A stretch of DNA of 64,000 nt from Pseudoalteromonas luteoviolacea NCIMB 1944 (GCF_001625565.1 NZ_AUXS01000075.1:434001-498000); one strand, 5' to 3'. Positions 36,520 through 45,273 are shown, counted from the stretch's first letter. Translations and numbers: made by a program. The notes: generated by a model not told the origin, from the sequence alone.

Positions 36520-37287
36520 ATGGCCACAATCGACGCAATTTTAAAGACTAAAATTTCTATAAAATACGTAATTCTCTTACTCATAAGTATATACCTTATC
36601 GATACTTTAACGAATCGTCAGAGCGCAGTCGCTCTAGCCGACTCTCACATTGATAATCAAGTTGACGGTGTATGTCTCGAAGTCCCAGTTAAGCATGGCG
36701 TACCGTTAGAGGGTGAAAGCCCAGCTCCCATCAGCATGACCTCCTCAGAGCATGACACAAAGTCAAATGTATTTTCTCTGCCTGAGGAGCAAATAGGCGT
36801 GACGCAACTTTTCACGCCTAACGAAGATATCCATGTATCACAAGCGCGCTTTTCTCAACTTCAATCAGCATTAGCTATCAAAGACATTGAGCTTTATATC
36901 CAGTCTCAACGTGAGCGGGTTGATAAAAATATCGCGACAATGTTTGCACAAGAGCCCATTGATGAAGAGTGGGCGATGCCGCAACAGCAAGTACTCACTG
37001 AACTTTTCGACACGGACGGATTAAGTATATACCCGTTCGAGCGTGCAAAATGCCGCAGTAATCAATGTGCGATCAGTGTTTTTGTGGCAAGTGATGACGA
37101 GGTGCGTACGCTATCTATGGATTTAAGCTCCGCGCTGGATGAACAAGCTGGTGGTCATGGGGCGTTACCTATGATGATAGAAAAAGACCCATTAACGGAT
37201 GAAGTGACTGTTTATATTGCGCGGACTATGCAGGGGTTTAATTTGTCAAATACTGATGTGGAATTTCGTCAAAACACAGGGCTGTAA
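36520..37287 (+). CDS. Uncharacterised membrane-anchored periplasmic protein
   Basis: I do not recognise this 255-residue protein. An N-terminal hydrophobic helix (YVILLLISIYLIDTL) suggests a signal anchor or signal peptide. The rest is hydrophilic, with a cysteine pair in AKCRSNQCAISVF near the C-terminal half, compatible with an oxidised periplasmic domain. The start is uncertain: ATG 36520 lacks a ribosome site, while a good one (AGAGG) precedes an ATG at 36504 that is followed directly by a TAA stop. An in-frame TTG at 36466 would add 18 residues. Confidence 0.7.
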   Translation: MATIDAILKTKISIKYVILLLISIYLIDTLTNRQSAVALADSHIDNQVDGVCLEVPVKHGVPLEGESPAPISMTSSEHDTKSNVFSLPEEQIGVTQLFTPNEDIHVSQARFSQLQSALAIKDIELYIQSQRERVDKNIATMFAQEPIDEEWAMPQQQVLTELFDTDGLSIYPFERAKCRSNQCAISVFVASDDEVRTLSMDLSSALDEQAGGHGALPMMIEKDPLTDEVTVYIARTMQGFNLSNTDVEFRQNTGL

Positions 37288-37547
37288 AGAAGCGATAAGG
37301 TACATCTGTTTATTTGCTCATTGTGGCGCAGTATGGACCAGCAGTGTTATGTAGCCAATGTGTGTTTGGCGTCGAAATAAGTTCAATAGTGGTGATGATC
37401 GATAATAAATTGTACGTATTGTCGATGGTATGGAGTTGGTCCAAGAAGTCAAAATCTGAACAGGGCCATAAAAGTACAAAGCGAAGTTTTTCAATGTTAG
37501 TTAAACATTTTTCATTACGGACATATTAATCATTAAGGAGATTAAGC

Positions 37548-37775
37548 ATGCATAAGTTATTGCAAGGTACAGTATTAGCAGGGCTACTCATGGCCTCAGG
37601 ACAGGCGCTCGCATGGTCATCAAGTGATCCAAGCTTTAATGACAACTGCAGATGGCAGTTAGTTAAAGTGCATCGTTACACAGGATTCTATGGTGAAGAG
37701 TATCGCGCGATTGGTTCATGTAAATATCAAAATAAATTCTTGAACTATAGAAACTCATATATCCATTACTGGTAA
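37548..37775 (+). CDS. Small secreted protein
   Basis: A 75-residue protein with a clear signal peptide (LLQGTVLAGLLMASGQALA, cleavage after residue 22) and a mature part of about 53 residues rich in Tyr, Asn and Arg with two cysteines, likely disulfide-bonded. A strong ribosome site AAGGAGAT precedes ATG 37548, and a good terminator follows the stop by 8 bases, so it is a genuine one-gene unit. I recognise no family. Confidence 0.8.
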   Translation: MHKLLQGTVLAGLLMASGQALAWSSSDPSFNDNCRWQLVKVHRYTGFYGEEYRAIGSCKYQNKFLNYRNSYIHYW

Positions 37776-37783
37776 TAATAGCT

Positions 37784-37812
37784 AAGCCGCGAAAAATGCG
37801 GCTTATTTTTTT
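37784..37812 (+). terminator. Terminator of small secreted protein gene
   Basis: The 7-bp stem AAGCCGC/GCGGCTT around a 7-base loop is followed by ATTTTTTT: a classic Rho-independent terminator. Confidence 0.9.
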
Positions 37813-38190
37813 GCTCGGAGAAACTTTATTGGCCCATCTTGGTTGTAACAAAAGCCAGTTATTTATAGTTTAAATAGGTACATTTTTTCAATAAAAACTT
37901 TGTAGCACAAAGCGTTCAGTACATATTTTTAATTATCTATTTGTTATCTAAATTTATATTTCTTTTCAAGTATTAAAGTTGCTTTGAGGTCTTTAATCGC
38001 CTTGGAATGAACTGGTTATTTATGGATCTTACTTTTTAGATGTGAAGTTCTGGTTTAATAAGGTGAAAGGGTATTACCTGTGATTGGTTTTAATATGGGA
38101 GCTATACAGCTGGGTTAGCTTGCATGTGCGCAAAAAATATCGATATAGCTCCATTTTAATGCGCACATATTTTTATTACACTAAATATAA
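37813..38190. other. Intergenic region with structured repeats
   Basis: AT-rich, no gene seen. Its main content is a pair of interleaved inverted repeats (38098-38168) and the perfect palindrome ATATCGATAT at 38137-38146 inside them. It lies between the ends of a + strand small secreted gene and a - strand peptide gene. Confidence 0.6.
38098..38168. repeat. Interleaved inverted repeats, pseudoknot-like arrangement
   Basis: Two perfect 9-bp inverted repeats alternate. Arm A is GGAGCTATA (38098-38106) and pairs with TATAGCTCC (38144-38152). Arm B is ATGTGCGCA (38124-38132) and pairs with TGCGCACAT (38160-38168). The order A-B-A'-B' permits an H-type pseudoknot in RNA from either strand, or two mutually exclusive hairpins. 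Confidence 0.6.
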
Positions 38191-38382
38191 TTAGTGACAG
38201 TTACCCGTATAAATACCACATGGTTGGCCTGGACGCTGTTGAGTCCAGCAAACACCATCTGTATTGCACAGATCAACACTCATCTCAAAGCCACCAGCTA
38301 CTTGTGGCGTAGCGCCTTTAGGTAGTGCATTTTTAGCTGACGTTAATTTTTTAATGCTTTTTTTATTTAGCTTTAAGTTCAT
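38191..38382 (-). CDS. Peptide precursor with double-glycine leader and four-cysteine core
   Basis: A 63-residue peptide. The N-terminus is a Lys/Asn-rich helix (NLKLNKKSIKKLTSAKNAL) followed by TPQVAGG, a leader ending in a double glycine (residues 30-31) typical of precursors cut by peptidase-containing ABC exporters. The 32-residue C-terminal part holds cysteines at 39, 45, 55 and 62 and several Thr, Ser and Gly. The start has AAGGA 9 bases upstream. I see no modification enzyme or exporter beside it, so these would have to be encoded elsewhere. It is best described as a candidate RiPP- or bacteriocin-like peptide; no family is assigned. Confidence 0.75.
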   Translation of the reverse strand: MNLKLNKKSIKKLTSAKNALPKGATPQVAGGFEMSVDLCNTDGVCWTQQRPGQPCGIYTGNCH

Positions 38383-38455
38383 AATAAATATCCTTCTTTT
38401 TTTGTTTGTACTTACTTCTTAGGTTTATATTTAAGTAATGTCATTATTATTCACC

Positions 38456-38481
38456 AGGCTGATAGTACGGTGATTCAGCCT
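38456..38481. promoter_or_regulatory. Inverted repeat upstream of the peptide gene
   Basis: AGGCTGA and TCAGCCT are spaced by 12 bases, 74 bases upstream of the peptide start codon. It could be an operator in the peptide promoter region; support is only the symmetry. Confidence 0.3.
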
Positions 38482-38632
38482 TATTACCACTTAAATACTT
38501 TATTGGTAAATGTGAATTTAGGTGACATTAATTTATTAATACCATGAAAGGAAAATAAAAGGCAAGCATGTTTTTTAGACTGGCTGAATATCTGTGTGTG
38601 GGGCGAAGCAGTGATTGGAAAGAGAGGAAATG

Positions 38633-38666
38633 CCTGTCACCGATACGCATGCGTACAGGTGACAGG
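38633..38666 (-). terminator. Hairpin after second TonB receptor gene
   Basis: Arms CCTGTCACC and GGTGACAGG enclose a second palindrome, TACGCATGCGTA, giving a long stem just after the receptor stop. The T-tract is weak, so termination is likely but not certain. Confidence 0.55.
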
Positions 38667-38676
38667 GGGCGTTTAT

Positions 38677-41196
38677 TTAAAAGCTATATGAGGCTTTAGC
38701 ATATACAAACCTGCCATCCGTGTTGTAAGCGGAGAAAGCAGAATATGGGAAGATCTGGTTAAAGTTACTAAACCCAATATTACCAACCGTGTCTTGCGGG
38801 TATTGATCAAATAAGTTATTTGCACCAATAGCAAAGCGCCACTGTTCTGAGTACTGATAAGCCACTTCTAAATCGGTGATCCATTTTGCCTCTAGTACTT
38901 CGTCTTTTTCGACTGTACTTGAGGAATCTGTTGTTTCACCGTAGCGAGTTGCTTTTAATATCGCAGTCCAGTTTTGATACTGCCATGTTGCAACTAAGTT
39001 GAGCTTATCTTGAGGCGTCCCCTCTTCAAAGCGAGCAATTTCTCTACGCGCAAAATATTGGTACTCATCACCTAGTGCAGCAAGCTCTGCTGGATTGTTT
39101 TTGACTCGTGTCACTTCAGTATCGTTTAAGTTAAGTGCCGCACTTACATTAAGACTACCTAAAGTGCTTAGATCAAAGTTGTAAGTGGCGACGATATCGA
39201 CACCCTGAGTGCGCGAGTCGATGGCATTTGTAAAGTATCTGACGCGCTGGACATTATGCTCTCCGGCATTGTTTAGAATGCGTTCGACGGCGTCACCACT
39301 TAGGTTCTCTGATAGTACAATTCGGTCGTCTATATCTATGCGATAAGCGTCAAGAGTCAAACTAAACGCATCATATGTATAAATAAAACCAGCAGTCATG
39401 TTTACGGATTCTTCTGCATCTAGAGGGCGTGCGCCAAGTGCTTGTGCCGCCGGGGTATCGACTGGGAATAAACCGACTTCATTTGGTACACCGTTTTCAA
39501 AGACTGTTGCTACTGACTTGTATGATGATTGTGCTAATGAAGGTGCTCGGAACCCTGTGCTGATAGCCCCTCTGAAAGACAAAGCATCATTGATAGCATA
39601 GCGTGTCGCAAGTTTACCCGTTAAGGTAGAACCGAAGTCGCTATAATCTTCATAGCGTGCAGCTGCAATTAGGTTCCAGTCGGCGTTCAGATACGTATCA
39701 AACTCTGTGAATAGTGCAAAGTTATGGCGAGATTCATCAACCGCACTTGCCGGCGAAAAGCCTGCTAAAACCTGTGCGCCGCCAGCGGCAACAGGAGTGC
39801 CATCAGCGTTGAGAACAGTCAGATAAGACGCTTCTTCACCAACCTCAATTTGGTAGGATTCATTGCGGTATTCGCCACCAATGGTGATAAATACTTCTTC
39901 ATACAAACCAAAATCAAAGCTGTTCTTAGCGTCAAAGTTGAGCGTAAGCTGGTCATAAATGAGTGCACCGTTATCAAACTCGGTCGGGCTCGTTGTGCCC
40001 ATTGACGTGTTTAAGCTATTGGTGACACCAAAATTGAACTGGTTTCGGCCATAGTTTACGCTGCTGTCTAAATCCCATCCTGCCAGATGTGATTTTGCGC
40101 CAATTGCCAACGCAAAATCATCTACCTTGGTTGTAATTTGTGGCAAGAAGCCATTCGGATAAATTTCGACGACATTTCTTTTGTCGTTAGCGCGACGGAA
40201 AAAGCCGCCCGAGTTACCTTCACGTTCTGAGTAACTGCCAAATGAATAAACAGACAGAGTGTCAGACAGGTCATAACCTGCGTTGTAAAAGAATGCGACA
40301 TCTTCAATATCAGCTTTACCAAATCTATGGTTATAACGTTCGGCCTCGAACTCTCTTGGGTCTAAGTTGCCTTGCTCATCTCTGGCGTACTGCTCTCTTG
40401 GGTCAAAACCTGAGCGATTTGAAGGGGCTTTATTACGCGCTTCAGCACTGAGGTGAATATAACCATTTTTGCCTAAAGGTAGGCCGATGTTACCGCTCAG
40501 AGTGCCTGTGTTACCGTCACTTATGCGTCGGTCTTGTGCTAGGTTAAATGCAAGGTCGCCCTGGTCATCTTGATAAGCGCTTTCAAGTTGTTTTGCACCG
40601 GCCATTTGCGTGTCATATTTACCATAGGTAAAGTTTATAGAGCCGCCACTGTCCGCATCTTTCAATACAATGTTGATAACGCCTGCAATGGCGTCCGAAC
40701 CGTATTGTGCTGCTGCACCGTCTCTAAGCACTTCAATGCGCTTAATTGCCGCTGTAGGGATCATGTTGAGATCAACCGCTGATGAACCTCGTCCGACAGT
40801 ACCATTGAGGTTTAACAGTGCACTAGAGTGGCGGCGTTTGCCATTGATCAATACTAGTGTGTGATCAGGAGCTAAACCTCTCAAAACAGCTGGGCGGGCA
40901 TGATCTGTGCCATCGGCAAGCTGTGAATTTGGAAAGTTAAAACTAGGAATAAGGGTGGTCAGTACTTGGCTTAACTCCAACTGACCTGAGCTATTAATTT
41001 CGTCCAAGCCGATGATATCGACAGGTACTGTACTTTCGGCAATGCTACGTAAACTGCGTCGAGTTCCTGTTACTTCGATAACTTCTGGCTTTAGTTCAGG
41101 AGACTGACTTGAAGATGCCTGCGCAGTGATGGTGAAAGCAGGTGCAGAAGCGAGTATCAGGCTAACTGACGCTGCCAAGAAGCTTGGTTTTAACAT
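38677..41196 (-). CDS. TonB-dependent outer-membrane receptor
   Basis: An 839-residue receptor unrelated in detail to the one at 30665. The signal peptide ends near ITAQASS. The TonB-box-like PEVIEVTGTRR leads into a plug domain (TLIPSFNFPN; LVLINGKRRHSSALLN; RIEVLRDGAAAQYGSDAIAGVINIVL) and a large barrel ending in a terminal Phe (AKASYSF). AGGA lies 8 bases before ATG. The plug style, with RGLAPDHTLVLINGKRRH, is common among large receptors in Alteromonadales, often of unknown substrate. No transporter or enzyme gene is adjacent to suggest the ligand. Confidence 0.95.
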   Translation of the reverse strand: MLKPSFLAASVSLILASAPAFTITAQASSSQSPELKPEVIEVTGTRRSLRSIAESTVPVDIIGLDEINSSGQLELSQVLTTLIPSFNFPNSQLADGTDHARPAVLRGLAPDHTLVLINGKRRHSSALLNLNGTVGRGSSAVDLNMIPTAAIKRIEVLRDGAAAQYGSDAIAGVINIVLKDADSGGSINFTYGKYDTQMAGAKQLESAYQDDQGDLAFNLAQDRRISDGNTGTLSGNIGLPLGKNGYIHLSAEARNKAPSNRSGFDPREQYARDEQGNLDPREFEAERYNHRFGKADIEDVAFFYNAGYDLSDTLSVYSFGSYSEREGNSGGFFRRANDKRNVVEIYPNGFLPQITTKVDDFALAIGAKSHLAGWDLDSSVNYGRNQFNFGVTNSLNTSMGTTSPTEFDNGALIYDQLTLNFDAKNSFDFGLYEEVFITIGGEYRNESYQIEVGEEASYLTVLNADGTPVAAGGAQVLAGFSPASAVDESRHNFALFTEFDTYLNADWNLIAAARYEDYSDFGSTLTGKLATRYAINDALSFRGAISTGFRAPSLAQSSYKSVATVFENGVPNEVGLFPVDTPAAQALGARPLDAEESVNMTAGFIYTYDAFSLTLDAYRIDIDDRIVLSENLSGDAVERILNNAGEHNVQRVRYFTNAIDSRTQGVDIVATYNFDLSTLGSLNVSAALNLNDTEVTRVKNNPAELAALGDEYQYFARREIARFEEGTPQDKLNLVATWQYQNWTAILKATRYGETTDSSSTVEKDEVLEAKWITDLEVAYQYSEQWRFAIGANNLFDQYPQDTVGNIGFSNFNQIFPYSAFSAYNTDGRFVYAKASYSF

Positions 41197-41599
41197 GGTA
41201 TATCCTAGCGAGTTGATTTCGGTGATATGAATAGCTCAATGAATGAGACTGATTGTTCTATGGAGGGGGGATACTAAAGAGTAATTTATGCGTCGTTAAA
41301 TTCAATTTTGTTATAGTTTATAACTTCTAACCTTTGGCTATTTTATCAGAAAAACATCGCTACCTACCGCTTTCAAGTTATTAATAAAATTAAATATATT
41401 AATTTTTTGAGTGCTGTATTTTAACATTCTCAACTTTTTTAAGTTTATGAATAGGATATTTTGCTTGGTTGTTTAGGGTGGAGTTAGATACACATTGTGC
41501 CACATTTTTAGCGGTGGGTTTGGCGTAGCCGCACATTAGCGGCTCGCCTAGAGTCAAAACTTGCGATGGTATGGCATAAATGCGCGAGTGCAGGAAGCG
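41197..41599. other. Intergenic region upstream of TonB receptor
   Basis: No gene seen. The part next to 41196 should carry the receptor promoter. A hairpin at 41522-41548 (arms GGCG-T-AGCCGC and GCGGCT-CGCC around ACATTA) lies downstream of the PspB-like gene and could end its transcript, though no T-tract follows. Confidence 0.5.
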
Positions 41600-41830
41600 C
41601 TAAAGGCCTTTGATTTCTTTATCTACTTGGTAGCCTTCATCGGTGACAATTTTTTCTAGCACGGCGACACGGTCTTTTAATTGTGCAATTTCGTTCTTTA
41701 GTTGGTCGCTCTCTTGTTTATTTAACCCACTTAGTTTATTGGCTTTTAAGTACTTGCTATATAAGTCACTGATAACACCAAAGCCAACACTCACAAGTAC
41801 GATTAAAAATACCATTGTAGTACCTGACAT
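41600..41830 (-). CDS. PspB-like small membrane protein
   Basis: A 76-residue protein with one N-terminal membrane helix (MVFLIVLVSVGFGVISDLY) and a charged coiled-coil tail (ESDQLKNEIAQLKDRVAVLEK). This is the architecture of phage-shock protein B, and LKDRVAVLEKIV resembles the PspB heptads. ATG 41830 is chosen because GGAG lies 9 bases before it; in-frame ATGs upstream would add 22 residues of unlikely sequence. No pspA or pspC is beside it, so the PspB assignment rests on architecture and could be wrong. Confidence 0.7.
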   Translation of the reverse strand: MSGTTMVFLIVLVSVGFGVISDLYSKYLKANKLSGLNKQESDQLKNEIAQLKDRVAVLEKIVTDEGYQVDKEIKGL

Positions 41831-41964
41831 AAGATCAATCTCCATAACTTGATTAGATTTAATCATAGTTGAATTTTGTGTTGAGTATAGTGACAAGTGT
41901 CAGATTAAATGTAAGAAGAAATGCAGGTTGTGAATTGGATGAATGAAGTAAAAAGTCCCAGAAG

Positions 41965-41997
41965 CTGCTATACCCAAGTTCATTTTGGGCATAGCAG
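41965..41997 (-). terminator. Hairpin downstream of queC
   Basis: CTGCTAT-x-CCCAA pairs with TTGGG-x-ATAGCAG. On the - strand it is followed after 11 bases by a run of five T, so it probably ends the queC transcript. Confidence 0.6.
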
Positions 41998-42004
41998 TTG
42001 ACGT

Positions 42005-42661
42005 TTATTCGTACGGGAGTGGATCGGTCGCTTTATTTAATTCAAATGCTTCCAAGCGCTCTTGGCACGCGCCACATTTACCACATGCTTTTTCACGGCC
42101 GTTATAACACGTCCATGTATGGCGATAGTCTAGGCCCATCTTCAAACCATCCGTCAAAATATCAATTTTCGAATTGTTTAAATAAGGACATACAATCTCA
42201 ACTTCGTCATAGTTGGCGATCCGGCAAACATCGTCCATTTTTTTTACAAATTCAGGTCTGCAATCGGGGTAGATAGCATGGTCACCTGAGTGTGCGCCGT
42301 AAAATACTTTGTTAGCTTTCAAAGAAACTGCATAACCAACTGCTAGCGAGAGCAAAATCATATTACGATTTGGCACGATTGTGCTCTTCATGCTCTCTTC
42401 TTCGTAATGGCCTTCTGGCACATCAATGTCATCGGTAAGTGAAGAACCAGCAAGAAGTTGGTTGATTGCAGATATGTCAACAATTTTATGTGCTACGTTT
42501 AAACTGTCGCAGACACTTTTGGCTACTTCTAACTCTTTGACATGTCGTTGTCCATAGTTAAAAGATAGCGCATAAACCTCATGCCCCTCTTGTAGGGCTT
42601 TGTTTAGCACGGTGTAAGAATCCATGCCACCAGAATAGATAACAACGACTTTTTCGCTCAT
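42005..42661 (-). CDS. queC: 7-cyano-7-deazaguanine synthase
   Basis: QueC converts 7-carboxy-7-deazaguanine to preQ0 with ATP and ammonia in queuosine synthesis. It has 218 residues, a normal length. The PP-loop ATP motif is YSGGMDSYT near the N-terminus (about 9-17). The zinc-binding cysteines are at about 185, 193, 196 and 199 (TCYNGREKACGKCGACQ). The gene is divergent from queE, which makes the preceding intermediate, with 146 bases between them, so the two probably share a promoter region. Confidence 0.97.
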   Translation of the reverse strand: MSEKVVVIYSGGMDSYTVLNKALQEGHEVYALSFNYGQRHVKELEVAKSVCDSLNVAHKIVDISAINQLLAGSSLTDDIDVPEGHYEEESMKSTIVPNRNMILLSLAVGYAVSLKANKVFYGAHSGDHAIYPDCRPEFVKKMDDVCRIANYDEVEIVCPYLNNSKIDILTDGLKMGLDYRHTWTCYNGREKACGKCGACQERLEAFELNKATDPLPYE

Positions 42662-42807
42662 TGGAGATACCTCGGATAAATGCCTCAGGTTTTGCCTCGA
42701 TTTTAATAGAGGTTTGCTTCAGGGCGCGATATACTACACGGCCGCTGAAAAAATGACAATTTTAGCAGGTTATTTTCGCAAAATATATTGAGTAGTTTGG
42801 AGCTGTT

Positions 42808-43473
42808 TTGTACAAAATTAATGAAGTTTTTGAAACCATCCAAGGTGAAGCAAGCTTTACGGGTACCCCGTCTATTTTTGTTCGCTTACAAGGGTGCCCT
42901 GTTGGGTGTGCTTGGTGCGACACAAAGCAAACATGGGATGTGAATCCGACTTATCTAGTGAGTTTGGACAAAACGGTGGAGAAAAAAGCGGACTCAGAGT
43001 GGTGGGCTAATGCCACGCCGCAGGAAATCATGACTCAATTTGAACAGCGAGGTTATACGGCTAAGCATATCGTGATCACCGGTGGTGAGCCCTGTATGTA
43101 TGACCTAAATGAGCTGTGTGAGCTATTGCACCAGTCGGGGTACACGACGCAAGTTGAAACCAGCGGTACATTTGAAATTTTGGTTCCAAAAGAGACTTGG
43201 GTCACGGTATCACCGAAAATTAATATGCGTGGTGGATACGATGTACTGACCTCTGCAATGCAAAGAGCGGATGAAATCAAGCACCCAGTTGCAATGCAAA
43301 AACATATTGATGAGTTAGAAGGTTTGTTTGAACAAACAGGGGTTAGGCCTAAACTTATTTACTTACAGCCGATCAGCCAAAAGGCGAAGGCGACAAAATT
43401 AGCCATTGATACCTGTGTTAAGAAAAACTGGCGATTATCGATCCAAGTTCACAAGTATATAGGTATAAATTAA
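42808..43473 (+). CDS. queE: 7-carboxy-7-deazaguanine synthase, radical SAM
   Basis: QueE is the radical SAM enzyme that makes 7-carboxy-7-deazaguanine for queuosine. It has 221 residues. The cluster-binding cysteines are at 30, 34 and 37 (GCPVGCAWCDTK), with substrate and SAM motifs FETIQGE and TGGEP. The start is TTG 42808 with GGAG 5 bases upstream; the resulting MYKINEVFETIQGE matches the usual N-terminus of the family. It is divergent from queC. A strong symmetric hairpin begins at its stop codon. Confidence 0.96.
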   Translation: MYKINEVFETIQGEASFTGTPSIFVRLQGCPVGCAWCDTKQTWDVNPTYLVSLDKTVEKKADSEWWANATPQEIMTQFEQRGYTAKHIVITGGEPCMYDLNELCELLHQSGYTTQVETSGTFEILVPKETWVTVSPKINMRGGYDVLTSAMQRADEIKHPVAMQKHIDELEGLFEQTGVRPKLIYLQPISQKAKATKLAIDTCVKKNWRLSIQVHKYIGIN

Positions 43474-43494
43474 AAGCGCTTCGAGGCGCTTTTA
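43471..43494. terminator. Bidirectional terminator between queE and a secreted protein gene
   Basis: TAAAAGCGC and GCGCTTTTA form a 9-bp stem with a 6-base loop. The A- and T-rich arms allow termination in both directions for the converging genes. Confidence 0.85.
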
Positions 43495-43524
43495 ATTTAC
43501 AAAAAAATGTCAAAAACGGTCATT

Positions 43525-43875
43525 TTATTGTGGGAATGCTTCAATACCTGAAATTGAGCACTTCCACCAACCATTGTGGCTCGTTTCATTGAAAATGATG
43601 CGACCTGAGAAAGACTTTGTTGTCATCATGGTTAGCATCAAAGCGTACAGTTGATCATAGTTAAAGTTTGACTTCTCTAAGCGTCCGCCTCTGCCATGAC
43701 TGCATCCAGGCATGCTACCAGCCTGAAACTCCACATACAGGCCATCACCGCCCCTTAAGTAAAATGAAGTTGGGTACAGGTTATCAATCTTTGGACCAGA
43801 TGTTGATGCTTGCGCATTTGTCGTAAACAGGGCTGAAGAGGAAACGGCCAAAAGGGCGAAGAAAAGCTTTTTCAT
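43525..43875 (-). CDS. Small secreted protein of unknown function
   Basis: A 116-residue protein with a clear signal peptide (KKLFFALLAVSSSALFTTNA, cleavage near AQAS). The mature part of about 93 residues has a beta-rich look (PTSFYLRGGDGLYVEFQAG), a Gly/Arg-rich turn and two cysteines probably forming a disulfide. AGGAT precedes the ATG by 6 bases. Its upstream DNA is an 8-bp AT-rich tandem repeat, which could affect expression. I recognise no family. Confidence 0.75.
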   Translation of the reverse strand: MKKLFFALLAVSSSALFTTNAQASTSGPKIDNLYPTSFYLRGGDGLYVEFQAGSMPGCSHGRGGRLEKSNFNYDQLYALMLTMMTTKSFSGRIIFNETSHNGWWKCSISGIEAFPQ

Positions 43876-43886
43876 GTTTAATCCTT

Positions 43887-43927
43887 TATTTTTATATTTT
43901 TATATTTTTATATTTTTTATTTTTATA
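43887..43927. repeat. 8-bp tandem repeat in the promoter/leader of a secreted protein gene
   Basis: Three perfect copies of TATTTTTA are followed by one copy with an extra T and a partial copy. The array begins 12 bases upstream of the - strand start codon at 43875. Such repeats can change length by replication slippage. Confidence 0.7.
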
Positions 43928-44075
43928 GATATACTAGGTGTGACCTAATATGGGTACATGGTATCAGCCATCTACCGAAAGTTAAAGTTATAGTCAAAAA
44001 ATACTGTCAGGTGACACGCGATTGTGTTGGCATGCGGTTCTATGGAAGCTCTTTGTTAAAGAGCTTAGAGAAACT

Positions 44076-44978
44076 TTAATAACACTCTGAGCTCCCCATT
44101 TCAATAATACGCTCAGTCTCGCCACTATTATTAAAAATATAGAGACCTTTGTTGATGTCATTGAGCACTTGCCGCCAGCGAGGTTTCTTTTTGCTCAATG
44201 CGAAGAATAAGTTGTTGTAGCGAAGCGCGGGTTGAACATCTTCAAGAGCTCGCAATAGAGTCACTTTTTCAGATTTGGATAAGTTAGAGTAACTAACCGT
44301 AAAGCGCAGAACTTTTGGATCGCCAATTATGAGGTCGACCCGTTTTCCCACTAATAGCTTAACGAGCTGAAGGTCATCAACTGCTTTGACAATGACAAAC
44401 TCTCCGTTGTCCATCATTGCATCAAATTCAGGGGTATTTTGATACCCTCTTACTACGCCAATGGTAGTGCCCTTAAGCGCATTTAAATTTCCTTCAAATG
44501 AGTCCCGCTCGCCGCGACGTTTGATAAAACCAATTTCTCCGCCAGGGTAGGCATTGGATAATGCGAGTAACTCACGTCTTGTTTTCCCCTCATAGTTGTC
44601 AGAAGGGGATGCATCTTCAATAAAGTATTCTGGGAACAATATATCTGCTCGACCGGACTCGGCAGCTTTAACAGCTCTTGCCCAAGGTAAAAATTCGACA
44701 TACACCGGGTATCCCTGATCAACAAGCAGAGATATAGTAAATTGAAATACCCAGCCTTTATTGCAAAGTTGATCGCCGATATAGGGAGGCCAGTCCAGTG
44801 TGACCAAATGCAGTTGCTCTTTTGTTGGGTTCTTACTAAACAAGTATCCGTTTTCGTGGGGCGCACCGACAATCATTTGATATTGTCCTGATTTAAAAAA
44901 GCCCACTTGTAGACTTGCGCTGGCAGGAGGTGTAAACAGAATGAGATAGCTGATGACAAGGCCTACGACTAATTTCAT
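44076..44978 (-). CDS. Periplasmic solute-binding-like protein (SBP family 3 type)
   Basis: A 300-residue protein with a signal peptide (LVVGLVISYLILFTPPASA) and the two-lobe layout of amino-acid-binding proteins: LVTLDWPPYIG, VEFLPWARAVKAAESGRADILFP, LKGTTIGVVRGYQNTP, and VKLLVGKRVDLIIGDP. ATG 44978 is chosen because AAGGA lies 10 bases upstream and it leaves a standard signal peptide; longer in-frame starts to 45107 add non-signal residues. No ABC permease or ATPase gene is adjacent. Orphan members like this often act as sensors or have unknown ligands in Pseudoalteromonas and Shewanella. Confidence 0.85.
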   Translation of the reverse strand: MKLVVGLVISYLILFTPPASASLQVGFFKSGQYQMIVGAPHENGYLFSKNPTKEQLHLVTLDWPPYIGDQLCNKGWVFQFTISLLVDQGYPVYVEFLPWARAVKAAESGRADILFPEYFIEDASPSDNYEGKTRRELLALSNAYPGGEIGFIKRRGERDSFEGNLNALKGTTIGVVRGYQNTPEFDAMMDNGEFVIVKAVDDLQLVKLLVGKRVDLIIGDPKVLRFTVSYSNLSKSEKVTLLRALEDVQPALRYNNLFFALSKKKPRWRQVLNDINKGLYIFNNSGETERIIEMGSSECY

Positions 44979-45228
44979 TTTACTAAATTCCTTATGCATA
45001 TATTTTGCTGCATTCTGGTTTTCCCAAGTCAAATAAACACAGACTGGACTTAAACAGATTTTGTATATTACGGATACCATAACTGAGTAACAATATGCTT
45101 CAACCACAGCGTTTCAGGAGGTAAACCATCCCGTGGTGGTGAGTTAGCACCCATATTGTCGTTATTTATTTAGTTTAGTAAGAATATGAGGAAAGGCGAA
45201 GGAGATTATCTGGATTATCCGATAGGAA

Positions 45229-45257
45229 ATGAAGGCCCGTTTAAAACCGGCCTTCAT
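45229..45257 (-). terminator. Hairpin downstream of cysK
   Basis: ATGAAGGCC and GGCCTTCAT form a 9-bp stem around an 11-base loop, 17 bases after the cysK stop on the - strand. The T-tract is short. Confidence 0.65.
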
Positions 45258-45273
45258 AAATATATTTGGCAGT

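Noticed and set aside
37314..37529. 71-codon open frame on the + strand before the small secreted protein gene
   Set aside because: It lacks an ATG and a ribosome site, its composition is unlike its neighbours, and it overlaps what should be the promoter of the gene at 37548.
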